DNA of 64,000 nucleotides from Erythrobacter sp. KY5 (GTDB lineage Bacteria > Pseudomonadota > Alphaproteobacteria > Sphingomonadales > Sphingomonadaceae). The stretch spans positions 2,463,001-2,527,000 of the forward strand of contig NZ_CP021912.1 in assembly GCF_003264115.1 (NCBI RefSeq), in the 5' to 3' direction. A program made the translations under genes and the position numbers. Below the pieces are notes generated by a model that was not told where the DNA came from, ran no database searches, and saw only the letters and a list, made by a program, of their open reading frames with translations. This document shows positions 1-7,604 of this stretch, one piece after another (the stretch's first letter is position 1; every line of letters begins with the position of its first letter).

Positions 1-575
1 TGCGCACACGGGCCTGCAAGCCCAATATCGGTCCCGATTGCCGCCCTTGCCGCAGGCTTTGCCGCAAGCACGTCCTCGGCGCTCTTCAAGCGCAGAAGCT
101 GCCAGTTGGGCCCGTTCGCAACATGGACGGCTTCGACGACACTGGCAGGATCGACACCGGTCACGGCCACGGCCTGGGCAAGTTCGCTTTCGCTCAAGGG
201 TCCGCTCCTCATCAGGGCAGGCGCTTCGAATGCGAGCCTGTTGTCGTCGCGCCGCACCTTTACCAATCCGACACCGCATTGCTGGACGATCACGCCATCT
301 TCGCGCGCCTTGCCCCCTTCAGCCAGCCACGCATGACAGGTGCCAAGCGTGGGGTGCCCGGCAAATGGCAGCTCGCCCGCAGGGTAGAAAATCCGTACCT
401 TGTAATCGGCTCTCTCGTCATCGGGAGGCAACAGGAATGTGGTTTCGGAAAAACCGAGCCACTGGGTCAGCCGCAACATCTGATCGTCTGACAGCCCTGC
501 GCCGCCATGCACCACCGCAAGGGGATTGCCGGCCATTGCCGAGGCACCGAAAACATCGACAAGATCAAGGCGCAT
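1..575 (-). CDS. PhzF family isomerase/epimerase, C-terminus cut by window edge
   Basis: Reading leftwards from the ATG at 575 gives at least 191 residues and runs off the window, so the gene is partial. The N-terminus (MRLDLVDVFG) and the block AGNPLAVV are typical of PhzF/YddE-type proteins. SETTF follows at about 43-47, where the family glutamate (Glu45 in PhzF, here E44) acts as general acid/base in isomerisation, and FAGHPTLG comes next. These proteins are cytosolic, fold as two diaminopimelate-epimerase-like halves, and mostly have unknown substrates outside phenazine clusters; no other phenazine gene is nearby. It diverges from the methyltransferase gene at 675, with a 99-bp shared promoter space. 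Family assignment is strong; substrate is unknown. Confidence 0.85.
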   Translation of the reverse strand, partial: MRLDLVDVFGASAMAGNPLAVVHGGAGLSDDQMLRLTQWLGFSETTFLLPPDDERADYKVRIFYPAGELPFAGHPTLGTCHAWLAEGGKAREDGVIVQQCGVGLVKVRRDDNRLAFEAPALMRSGPLSESELAQAVAVTGVDPASVVEAVHVANGPNWQLLRLKSAEDVLAAKPAARAAIGTDIGLAGPCA

Positions 576-674
576 CACGAAACTCCCTGTTCAAAGCGCT
601 TGTGCGACCCCTGCTCTAATGCTGTCAGGGGAGAGTTGCGAGACAGCTTTACTCTGACCACAAGCACAAAAGCC

Positions 675-1268
675 ATGATCGACCCGGCCACATTCGAATT
701 CTACCAGAAGCGCGTTCCGTTCTACACGTCGAGCGCGGGCTGCGGGCCAAGCCGCCATCTTGACGCGTTTCTCGACCGGCTCAAACCGGGCGCGTGCATC
801 CTTGAACTGGGCTGCGGCACAGGCCGGGATTCAGCGCGCATGATCGAACGCGGCTTCGATCTCGATGCGACAGACGGCATCCCCGCAATGCTGGTCAAGG
901 CGAATGAGCGGCATAATATCGGCGCACGTCTTATGCGTTTCGATGAGCTGTCTGCCGAACAAGCCTACGATGCGATTTGGGCACATGCGTGCCTGCTCCA
1001 TTGTCCGCGCGCCGAGCTTCCCGGCGTGCTCAACCGCATCCAGACAGCGCTTCGCCCCGGTGGGTTCCACTATGCCAGCTACAAGCTCGGCGATGGCGAG
1101 GGCCGCGACCTCCTCGGGCGGTTGCACAACTTCCCGACCGCCGATTGGCTTCGCGCTCGATACCAGGAGGCCGGGTTCGATATCTTCAATGAAGACGTCT
1201 TTGCCGGGAAAGGGACGGATGGAACCATGCGCGACTGGCTGGCGATCACCGTCAGGCGTCCCGATTGA
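675..1268 (+). CDS. Class I SAM-dependent methyltransferase
   Basis: A 197-residue protein with the SAM-binding motif I ILELGCGTGRDS near residues 41-52, preceded by a short helix and followed by the acidic strand-2 region DLDATDG. This is a Methyltransf_11/25-type Rossmann fold, and the protein is cytosolic. I chose the ATG at 675 (MIDPATFEFYQKRVPFY) because the frame upstream to 507 shows only low-complexity shadow sequence overlapping the divergent PhzF gene. The region ALRPGGFHYASYKLG is the usual post-motif-III strand of small-molecule methyltransferases. The substrate cannot be inferred. The stop is 175 bp before the MOSC gene; a palindromic repeat lies in that interval. Confidence 0.85.
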   Translation: MIDPATFEFYQKRVPFYTSSAGCGPSRHLDAFLDRLKPGACILELGCGTGRDSARMIERGFDLDATDGIPAMLVKANERHNIGARLMRFDELSAEQAYDAIWAHACLLHCPRAELPGVLNRIQTALRPGGFHYASYKLGDGEGRDLLGRLHNFPTADWLRARYQEAGFDIFNEDVFAGKGTDGTMRDWLAITVRRPD

Positions 1269-1390
1269 CGGGCGTTACACTTTCCTACTGGCGCGCAATG
1301 TGCTGCAAGGCTGGTATGAAAATCGTCGCCCCACCCCATTTTCAAACGCGCTATTTCGCGCCGGTTTCAGAGCGCGCGGTTTTTGCTTTT

Positions 1391-1417
1391 GGACCGTGTA
1401 ACATGCGGTCCACTTCT
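1391..1417 (+). repeat. 27-bp palindromic repeat, copy 1
   Basis: A 27-bp unit built on the inverted arms GGACCG and CGGTCC around the 9-nt centre TGTAACATG, followed by ACTTCT. The same 27 bases recur without mismatch, in the opposite orientation, at 11358-11384 and 14246-14272. A loosely conserved GTTT-rich stretch precedes each copy. This copy lies between the methyltransferase stop and the MOSC start, about 25 nt before the ribosome-binding site, so it would form a hairpin in the MOSC leader. Its 27 bases read as nine sense codons (GPCNMRSTS). Confidence 0.85.
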
Positions 1418-1443
1418 CATGCGTCGCCCCAGAAGGAACAGCC

Positions 1444-2094
1444 ATGAAACGCACGCTCGAAGCGATCTGCACCGGGACGGCGCGCCCCTTCAACGGCGCG
1501 GAATTCAGCGCTTTTGCCAAGTATCCGCGCGAGGGCGCAGTGCAGATCCTCGAAGAAGGATTCGCGCCGGACGAACAGGCCGACCGGCGCGTTCATGGCG
1601 GGCCGGAAATGGCGCTGCATCTCTATCCGCTCGACCACCATGCCTTCTGGCGAGAGACGCTTGGCGATATCGACCTGCTCGACCATCCCGGCGCGTTCGG
1701 ATCGAACCTTGCGGTCAGCGATCTCACTGAGAAAGACGTGCATATCGGCGACTGCTTCCGGCTTGGCAGTGCGCTGATCGAAGTGAGCCAGCCGCGCCAG
1801 CCATGCTGGAAGATCGAGCACCGCTTTGGCGAGCATTGTGATGCCAAGGGCATGGTGAAGACCATCATCGAAAGCGGACGCTCTGGCTGGTACTTTCGCG
1901 TGCTCGAAATCGGGGAAGCGTGCGCTGGCGATATGTTGGAGCGAGTCGGAACAGGCGCGAGCGATTGGACTGTCGAGCGAACCTTCGCCGCGCTGGTCGC
2001 GGGAAAAGCCACTCGGGATGAGCTTGAAGAGCTTGCCGAACTGGAACCGCTCGCGCCCAAGCTGCGGGAAAGGGCGCGTTCGAAGCTGGGGTAA
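1444..2094 (+). CDS. MOSC domain protein (YiiM-like)
   Basis: A 216-residue cytosolic protein with the MOSC fold. HGGPEMALHLYPLDHHAFW (residues 51-69) and the conserved cysteine in QPCWKIEHRFG (C121) match the sulfur-carrier cysteine of MOSC/YiiM proteins. The C-terminal 60 residues fit the YiiM three-helix extension. MOSC proteins handle molybdenum-cofactor-dependent N-hydroxylated substrate reduction or sulfur transfer. The start is set by AAGGAAC seven bases upstream of the ATG. A molybdopterin oxidoreductase lies 2.2 kb downstream, but no direct operon links the two. Family assignment is firm; the exact substrate is unknown. Confidence 0.9.
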   Translation: MKRTLEAICTGTARPFNGAEFSAFAKYPREGAVQILEEGFAPDEQADRRVHGGPEMALHLYPLDHHAFWRETLGDIDLLDHPGAFGSNLAVSDLTEKDVHIGDCFRLGSALIEVSQPRQPCWKIEHRFGEHCDAKGMVKTIIESGRSGWYFRVLEIGEACAGDMLERVGTGASDWTVERTFAALVAGKATRDELEELAELEPLAPKLRERARSKLG

Positions 2095-2230
2095 GGTCGA
2101 TCAACTCATCGCAGCAGGACCGCAGTTCATCTTCCTGACTCGTAATCCAACATTTCGTTCATCCAGCGTTCGGTGAAGATGAACGAAATAGGGCGTGCCT
2201 TCACGAACAAGGCCGCAAAGGAAAACGACG

Positions 2231-2767
2231 ATGAAAATGATCGCACTGCTTGCCGCAACAGGCTCCCTCGCCGCCATCAGCGCCCCCGCACAGGCCGCCG
2301 ATATCGCTCCCACCCCGGTCGCGGACGCCGTGTTCTCATTCGACACGGGGCTCGACCAGGTCGCCGCTTACGGCGATCCGCCCCGCCATGCTCGGGCCTG
2401 GGGTCGCCGCCATCGCGACCGCGACTATCGCTATTACGATGATGACGATGACGACTGGGACGATGACGACCGCCGCTATCGCCGGGGTCGCGGGCATTAC
2501 GACGATCGCATCTATGACCGCCGTGGCCGCTACCACGAACCGCGCCGACTGCGCCGCGGGGACCGCGTCTGGCGGGGTCGTGATGGTCGCTACTACTGCG
2601 AACGTGGAAACGGCACGACCGGTCTGGTGATCGGTGCCGGCGTCGGTGCCCTGCTTGGCCGCACGATCGACACGCGCGGCGACCGTACGGTCGGTACGCT
2701 GCTCGGCGGAGCGCTGGGCGCAGTCCTTGGCCGCGAGATCGACCGCGGCGACGCACGCTGCCGCTAA
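2231..2767 (+). CDS. Secreted glycine-zipper 2TM domain protein
   Basis: A 178-residue protein starting at ATG 2231 behind AAAGGAAAACGACG. Residues 1-22 (MKMIALLAATGSLAAISAPAQA) form a Sec signal peptide ending in AQA. The middle (about 45-120) is extremely Asp/Arg/Tyr-rich (DYRYYDDDDDDWDDDDRRY). The C-terminus holds a glycine zipper, GLVIGAGVGALLGR then TVGTLLGGALGAVLGREID, of the SlyB/Rick_17kDa type that packs in or on the outer membrane. There is no lipobox, so it is probably periplasmic or outer-membrane associated. A strong terminator follows 22 bases after the stop. Similar small secreted proteins occur at 48.8-50.4 kb. Confidence 0.85.
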   Translation: MKMIALLAATGSLAAISAPAQAADIAPTPVADAVFSFDTGLDQVAAYGDPPRHARAWGRRHRDRDYRYYDDDDDDWDDDDRRYRRGRGHYDDRIYDRRGRYHEPRRLRRGDRVWRGRDGRYYCERGNGTTGLVIGAGVGALLGRTIDTRGDRTVGTLLGGALGAVLGREIDRGDARCR

Positions 2768-2789
2768 GCGCTTAACCAGCCACACAAAT

Positions 2790-2824
2790 AGCGCCGTCCG
2801 CAAGTCCCAGCGGGCGGCGCTTTG
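2790..2824 (+). terminator. Rho-independent terminator after glycine-zipper gene
   Basis: A 12-bp stem (AGCGCCGTCCGC against GCGGGCGGCGCT, one G-T pair) with an 8-nt loop, followed by a short T run (TTTGCTGTGT). It sits 22 bases after the stop at 2767. Confidence 0.8.
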
Positions 2825-2864
2825 CTGTGTGCAAAGCGCGTGAGCGCTGATAGGGGCTAGGGTC

Positions 2865-3653
2865 ATGGCAGATGACGCACCCCTCCCCGCCATCCTCATA
2901 ACAGGCGGCGCCACGCGGATCGGCGCCGAGATCGCGCGCGGCTTCGCTGGCAGGGGCTGGCACGTCGTCATCCATTACCTGAGCTCGGGCGAACAGGCGC
3001 AGGCGCTGGCCTCCGAACTGCCAAGTGCGCAGGTGGTGCAATGCGACCTCAGCGACGACGCAGCAGCAGCCGCGATGATCGAACAGGTGGCAGCGCGCCT
3101 CCCCGGCCTGCGCTGTCTCGTCAACTCCGCGTCGATCTTTCGCTATGACGATGCAACCAAACTCGATCCCGCAACGAATAGAGAGGCGATGCAAGTCAAC
3201 GCCCTCACCCCGGCCCGAATGGCGCAAGCCTTCCTGGCACATGCGCAAGGCCCCGGCCCGCGCTGCGTCATCAATGTCACCGACATGAAGATCGAGAACC
3301 CCAACCCCGACTTCTTCAGCTACACCATGTCAAAGCACGCGCTCGCATCCACGATCCCTATGATGGCGATGAGCGCAGCAGAAGATGCGCGGGTCTATGG
3401 CATCGCGCCCGGAGCGATCCTTGCAAGCCATGATCAGAGCGAGGATGAAACCGAGCTTTCGCACCGCCTCAACCTGCTCGAGCGCAAGACATCGCCGCAA
3501 GAGATAGTCGATGCCGCGATCTTCCTTGCGACCGGCACTGCGAAAAGTGGCACGACGCTCTTCATTGACAGCGGTCAGCACCTGATGGACCAGCCGCGCG
3601 ACGTCATCTACCTCGCTCGTGAAGAGGCGATGCGGCGGAGGGACAGGGCATGA
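2865..3653 (+). CDS. SDR oxidoreductase, pteridine-reductase-like (PTR1/FolM type)
   Basis: A 262-residue Rossmann-fold short-chain dehydrogenase. The nucleotide-binding motif is TGGATRIG (13-20), with NSAS at about 87-90. The catalytic residues follow the PTR1 spacing: D140 (NVTDM), then Y153 and K157 in YTMSK. The D-to-Y distance is 13, as in Leishmania PTR1 D181/Y194. Canonical SDRs have serine where this has aspartate, so reduction of a pterin (dihydropterin or dihydromonapterin) is the best guess; this is inference. The stop overlaps the ATG of the cytochrome b gene (ATGA), so the two are translationally coupled. First gene of a three-gene operon. Confidence 0.8.
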   Translation: MADDAPLPAILITGGATRIGAEIARGFAGRGWHVVIHYLSSGEQAQALASELPSAQVVQCDLSDDAAAAAMIEQVAARLPGLRCLVNSASIFRYDDATKLDPATNREAMQVNALTPARMAQAFLAHAQGPGPRCVINVTDMKIENPNPDFFSYTMSKHALASTIPMMAMSAAEDARVYGIAPGAILASHDQSEDETELSHRLNLLERKTSPQEIVDAAIFLATGTAKSGTTLFIDSGQHLMDQPRDVIYLAREEAMRRRDRA

Positions 3654-4324
3654 AGCGCCACGCGCTCTCGACGCGGATCTGGCACTGGATCAACGCGGTT
3701 GCCTTCATCGTTCTGTTCGGGTCCGGCCTCACCATCTCGAACGCGCACCGCTACCTCTATTGGGGCGACTATGGCTTCGATCCTGCCGATGCTTGGCTGG
3801 CAGTCATGCGCTTCCCTTCATGGATGACGATCCCGCAGCGTTATGACCTTGCCGAGGCGCGCGACTGGCACAATTTGTCGGCATGGATCTTCGCGCTCGC
3901 GCTGCTCTTCATGTGGATCGCAAGCCTCATCAACCGCCACTTCTGGCGCGATGTCGCGACCAGTCCCGGAGACTGGTCGCCGCGCCGCTGGCTTGAAGTC
4001 ATTAAATCGCACATTTCGGGCGATCACGAAAAACCAGCCAAGTTCAACCCGCTGCAACGCATCATGTATGGCGTGGTCCTCGGCATCCTCTTGCCACTGA
4101 TGGTCTTCACCGGCCTTGCCATGAGCCCCGGTTTCGAGCCCATCGCGCCGTGGCTGGTCGACCTGCTCGGCGGTCGTCAGAGCGCGCGCAGCCTGCACTT
4201 CCTCGCCGCATGGGCGCTGGCGGGCTTCGCGGTCCTCCACATCCTCCTCGCTCTCTTGCCAAGCCAGTGGAAGGAGCTTGGTGCAATGATCACCGGGGGC
4301 AAGAAGGAGAGCCGACATGGCTGA
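3650..4324 (+). CDS. Membrane cytochrome b subunit (b561/Ni-Fe hydrogenase cyt b type)
   Basis: A 224-residue inner-membrane protein with four hydrophobic helices (about 13-30, 75-93, 140-162, 180-200). Histidines that fit haem ligation lie in RIWHWINA (TM1), ARDWHNLSAWIF and SLHFLAAWALAGFAVLHILLAL. This matches the di-haem cytochrome b/b6 domain of YedZ-like or hydrogenase-type electron carriers. It starts by ATGA overlap with the SDR gene and overlaps the following molybdoenzyme gene by 8 bp. By family logic it passes quinol electrons to the periplasmic molybdopterin protein encoded next. Confidence 0.88.
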   Translation: MKRHALSTRIWHWINAVAFIVLFGSGLTISNAHRYLYWGDYGFDPADAWLAVMRFPSWMTIPQRYDLAEARDWHNLSAWIFALALLFMWIASLINRHFWRDVATSPGDWSPRRWLEVIKSHISGDHEKPAKFNPLQRIMYGVVLGILLPLMVFTGLAMSPGFEPIAPWLVDLLGGRQSARSLHFLAAWALAGFAVLHILLALLPSQWKELGAMITGGKKESRHG

Positions 4325-5066
4325 CACCACCCGCCGCGCAATGCTTGCCGGAATGGCTGCGCTTCCCGCCGCCGCCTGCACCGAGCTTGCTGAAACAGGG
4401 CCTGCGGGCGACCTGTTTGACGCTGCCGAGGACTGGCACCGGGCCGCGCACCGCGCGCTTGCCAGTCGGCAGGCGCTCGCCCCGGAATATGCACCGGACG
4501 AGCGCTCCCCCGACATTCGCGGCAACGGATCGCTTACGGTCGACACGCCCGAATATCGCGAGCAACTGGCGAACGGCTTTGCCGACTGGCGGCTCGAAGT
4601 CGGCGGGCTGGTTGCAAATCCGCTGAGCCTGAGCCTCGCCGATCTCAAGGCCCTGCCGCAGCGTACCCAGATCACGCGCCACGATTGCGTCGAAGGCTGG
4701 AGCGCGATTGCCGAATGGACCGGACCGCAGCTTTCCCGCCTGCTCGACGAAGCAGGGGTCCGCGAAGAAGCCAACTTCATCGTCTTCCGCTGCGCCGACA
4801 CGCTTTATGGCCGCGCCTATTACGAGAGCGTCGATATGGTCGATGCCTACCACCCGCAGACCATCATCGCGCACGAACTCAACGGCGAACCCATCCCTGA
4901 GAAGAACGGCGCACCGCTAAGAATGCGGATCGAGCGACAGCTGGGATACAAGCACGCCAAATACCTGACCGGCATCGAAGCGGTCGCCAGCTTCGATGAC
5001 ATCCACGGAGGCAAAGGCGGCTTTTGGGAAGATGTCGGCGATTACCAGTGGTATGCTGGCATCTGA
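4317..5066 (+). CDS. Molybdopterin-dependent oxidoreductase, sulfite-oxidase/MsrP-like, Tat lipoprotein
   Basis: A 249-residue protein. The N-terminus TTRRAML followed by a hydrophobic stretch and ALPAAAC (Cys21) looks like a Tat signal with a lipobox, so the folded Moco enzyme would be exported and membrane anchored. The Mo-ligand cysteine sits in RHDCVEGW (C124), followed by SAIAEWTG, and the family block YESVDMVDAYHPQT..AHELNGEPIPEKNGAPLR is present. It is shorter than E. coli MsrP (334 aa). It overlaps the cytochrome b gene, its likely electron partner, as in MsrP-MsrQ. Substrate unknown; a sulfoxide or sulfite is likely by family. Confidence 0.87.
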   Translation: MADTTRRAMLAGMAALPAAACTELAETGPAGDLFDAAEDWHRAAHRALASRQALAPEYAPDERSPDIRGNGSLTVDTPEYREQLANGFADWRLEVGGLVANPLSLSLADLKALPQRTQITRHDCVEGWSAIAEWTGPQLSRLLDEAGVREEANFIVFRCADTLYGRAYYESVDMVDAYHPQTIIAHELNGEPIPEKNGAPLRMRIERQLGYKHAKYLTGIEAVASFDDIHGGKGGFWEDVGDYQWYAGI

Positions 5067-5072
5067 CGAGCG

Positions 5073-5510
5073 CTAGTCGGGATATTTGCGGTTCATCGCG
5101 TCCCAGCAGATATCGACCACCTCTTCGAGCACGTCGAGATCGATATCGGCAACCTTGTTGACATAGACGCAGCTTGCCCCGGTTTTGTGCTTGCCCATCT
5201 TGTCCAGCAGTGCATCGACGCGTTGGCCTGTTGCTTCATCGCAATACCGCCCCATCAGATAGAGCGAATGCTTCGCCTTTCGGGGTGAGAACCCTGACCG
5301 CATCCAGTGTACATCGCGCCCGCTTGCATAGGTCGTTCTGTATTCGCCAAAGCCGATGATGCTGTCGCCCCACATGCGGCCTTTCTCGCCTGTCACCCTC
5401 TCGAACAGGTGCAGCAAAACCCGCGCATCGTCCTGCTTCGAAGGTGGCTCAACCGTGGCGATGAAGTCTTCCACCGGCACGTCTGTCACTTGTGTCTTGG
5501 CTTCGCTCAT
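5073..5510 (-). CDS. DUF1801 domain protein
   Basis: A 145-residue cytosolic protein. The block FIATVEPPSKQDDARVLLHLFERVTGEKGRMWGDSIIGFGEY is the standard DUF1801 start, and the C-terminal KTGASCVYVNKVADIDLDVLEEVVDICWDAM completes the domain. Function is unknown; relatives resemble YdhG/YjhX-type small proteins. I preferred ATG 5510 (MSEAKTQ), which has a GGGGAGACGGGG run just upstream, over a start at 5531. It converges on the molybdoenzyme gene with only 6 bp between the stops. Confidence 0.85.
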   Translation of the reverse strand: MSEAKTQVTDVPVEDFIATVEPPSKQDDARVLLHLFERVTGEKGRMWGDSIIGFGEYRTTYASGRDVHWMRSGFSPRKAKHSLYLMGRYCDEATGQRVDALLDKMGKHKTGASCVYVNKVADIDLDVLEEVVDICWDAMNRKYPD

Positions 5511-5622
5511 CCCCGTCTCCCCTGACGACACTTTCCTACTCTACATTGACAGCATAACACAAAGCCCGCCAAACCTGTCGCCGAAGTAACATGAAGTCAG
5601 TTTCGGGGGATCAATCAGACAT

Positions 5623-6957
5623 ATGTGGCTACTCGACAAGTTCCTGACCAAGGCGATCAAGCTCGGCAAGCTGATCGTGACGAACCACGATGGCAAGGAA
5701 TACACTTACGGGCCCGGCGGAGAATACGACCCGCTGGTAGGTGGTCGTCCTGGGCCAATCCGCATCAGGTTGACCAACAAGAAGGCGGCGAACCACATCG
5801 TGCGCTATCCGCAGATGGGCGCTGGCGAAGCGTTCATGTGGGGCTGGCTGGTGGTCGAGGAGCCGCACGACATTCGCGACATGATCCTGCTGGTGACGAT
5901 GAACGCAAAGCGGCTTGGTGCGTCATCGCTCAAGGCGAAGGGGCCGGTCCGCAAGGCGGTGCAGAAGGTCAAGGCTGCGGTCGACGGGATAAACCTGCGC
6001 AGTTCGGCACGGGCCAATGCCGAACACACCTACAACCTCACCCGCCAGCTGTATGAGCGTTTCCTCGACGAGGATCGCCAATACACGATGGCCTATTACC
6101 GCGAGGACGATCCGACTCGCACCAGCCTTGAACAGGCGCAGATGGACAAGAAGGCGCACCTTGCCTCCAAGCTCTATCTCAAGCGGCCGGAGGACAATGG
6201 CGGCAAGCGGATGCGCGTACTGGACATTGGCTGCGGCTGGGGCGGTTTCGCGCTGTACCTGCACAAGATGTACGATTGCGAGGTGCTCGGCGTTGCGCTG
6301 GCGCCCGACCAGATCGCTTTCTCGAACGAGCGGGCTAAAGAGCTGGGCGTCGACGAGCACGTCAAGTTTGAGCTGATGGATTATCGCGACGTGACCGGCG
6401 AATTCGACCGTATCTCGAGCGTCGGCCTGCTCGAGCATGTCGGAACGATCCACTACCCGCAATTCTTCGAGCACACGAACCGTCTGCTCAAGAAAGACGG
6501 GGTGATGATCTCGCATTGCTGCGGTCGATCGGGCGCGCCGGGTTATACCGATGCCTGGACCCGCAAGTACATCTTCCCCGGCGGTTACATCCCTGCGCTG
6601 AGCGAGCTTGTGACCGAGAGCGAGAAGAACGGCTGGCAGGTGATGGATGTCGAAGCGATGCGCTTCCATTACAGCCACACGCTTCAGGAATGGTACGCGC
6701 GCACTGTCATGCATCAGGCAGAGATCACCGAGATGTATGACGAGGTGTTCTACCGCATGTGGCTGTTCTACCTCGCAGGCGCAGAGCAGAGCTTCCGCAA
6801 CGGGACGATGGTCAACTGGCAGCTGCAATATGTGAAGGACAGGAGCGCCATCCCGATGACACGCGAATATATGGAGCGCGAAAGCGAGCGCCTGCGCGAG
6901 ATCGGCGAAATCCCGAGCTGGCGCTTCGATCCTCAGCTTAAGGAAGCGGCGGAGTAG
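5623..6957 (+). CDS. Cyclopropane-fatty-acyl-phospholipid synthase family methyltransferase
   Basis: A 444-residue protein. An N-terminal domain (1-150) is followed by a class I methyltransferase core with VLDIGCGWGGFALYL (about 198-212), GVALAPDQ, and the signature SVGLLEHVGTIHYPQFFEHTNRLLKKDG. The C-terminal region has YIFPGGYIPALSE and the family helix WYARTVMHQAEI. CFA synthases transfer a SAM methylene to unsaturated acyl chains of membrane phospholipids. This branch is common in alphaproteobacteria and not every member has been tested, so the product (cyclopropane or methylated lipid) is inferred. It is monocistronic, with the gene on the right convergent. Confidence 0.9.
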   Translation: MWLLDKFLTKAIKLGKLIVTNHDGKEYTYGPGGEYDPLVGGRPGPIRIRLTNKKAANHIVRYPQMGAGEAFMWGWLVVEEPHDIRDMILLVTMNAKRLGASSLKAKGPVRKAVQKVKAAVDGINLRSSARANAEHTYNLTRQLYERFLDEDRQYTMAYYREDDPTRTSLEQAQMDKKAHLASKLYLKRPEDNGGKRMRVLDIGCGWGGFALYLHKMYDCEVLGVALAPDQIAFSNERAKELGVDEHVKFELMDYRDVTGEFDRISSVGLLEHVGTIHYPQFFEHTNRLLKKDGVMISHCCGRSGAPGYTDAWTRKYIFPGGYIPALSELVTESEKNGWQVMDVEAMRFHYSHTLQEWYARTVMHQAEITEMYDEVFYRMWLFYLAGAEQSFRNGTMVNWQLQYVKDRSAIPMTREYMERESERLREIGEIPSWRFDPQLKEAAE

Positions 6958-6977
6958 CACTCCGCCGCTCGCAATGG

Positions 6978-7400
6978 TCAACGGCGGGCGAGCTGCTCTT
7001 TGCTGACCATCTTGACCGGGCCGTGATCGTCGAAGTGGTCGCCGTGCATGTGGTGGAGGCGGCCTGCGTGGACGAAGTCCATATGTGAGCCGTGCTGAAC
7101 CATGGCGTGTTCTTCGCCGTCATGCCCATGCGGGTGGTCGTCGCTGACCGAGGCGGAAAGTTCATGCGAGGCGGGATTGGTCGAACTGACCGCGATCTTG
7201 TGCTCATCGACATGGTCGGAGTGCTTGTGATGCAGGTGCATGTCGTGGAGGTAGTCAACATGGCCGTCATGCTCGATCGCGTCATGACCGCAATCGGCCC
7301 CGTGCGCGTGGTCTGAGTGATCGGCGTGCAGGATTTCGTGGGCGAAAGCTCCGCTGGTGGCGAAGGCAGTAAGGGCAACGGCAGCAAGAAGGTGTTTCAT
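6978..7400 (-). CDS. Histidine-rich secreted protein with duplicated His motif
   Basis: A 140-residue protein with a signal peptide (MKHLLAAVALTAFATSGAFA). Roughly a quarter of the mature part is His. A motif of the form HG-HxDxxHxxxLHHxHxDHxDxH occurs twice: HDGHVDYLHDMHLHHKHSDH (about 44-63) and HGSHMDFVHAGRLHHMHGDH (about 103-122), so the protein looks like an internal duplication. This points to periplasmic metal (Zn/Cu/Ni) binding, which is inference from composition. It is read divergently from argG with 204 bp between the starts. No metal transporter gene is adjacent. Confidence 0.82.
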   Translation of the reverse strand: MKHLLAAVALTAFATSGAFAHEILHADHSDHAHGADCGHDAIEHDGHVDYLHDMHLHHKHSDHVDEHKIAVSSTNPASHELSASVSDDHPHGHDGEEHAMVQHGSHMDFVHAGRLHHMHGDHFDDHGPVKMVSKEQLARR

Positions 7401-7604
7401 CGCTTGTCTCCAATCCGTGATCCCGCCTGTCCGATACACTTGTCCAAATTGCTTGTCACCCCGTATGTCGCGCCGCGCTAACACGTCAGTCCGGCGATCT
7501 GGAGGTCTCGCCAGATCGCATTGCCTCAACGGCCCGCCCTCGGTACAGCGCGCCATTCCTGCCAACCCGCGAGCCCCAGCGTCGCACATTCGAGTAATCC
7601 GACC

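Noticed and set aside
1265-1447. 60-codon frame between the methyltransferase and MOSC genes
   Set aside because: It begins at TTG without a clear ribosome-binding site, runs through the palindromic repeat and overlaps the MOSC start. More likely fortuitous.
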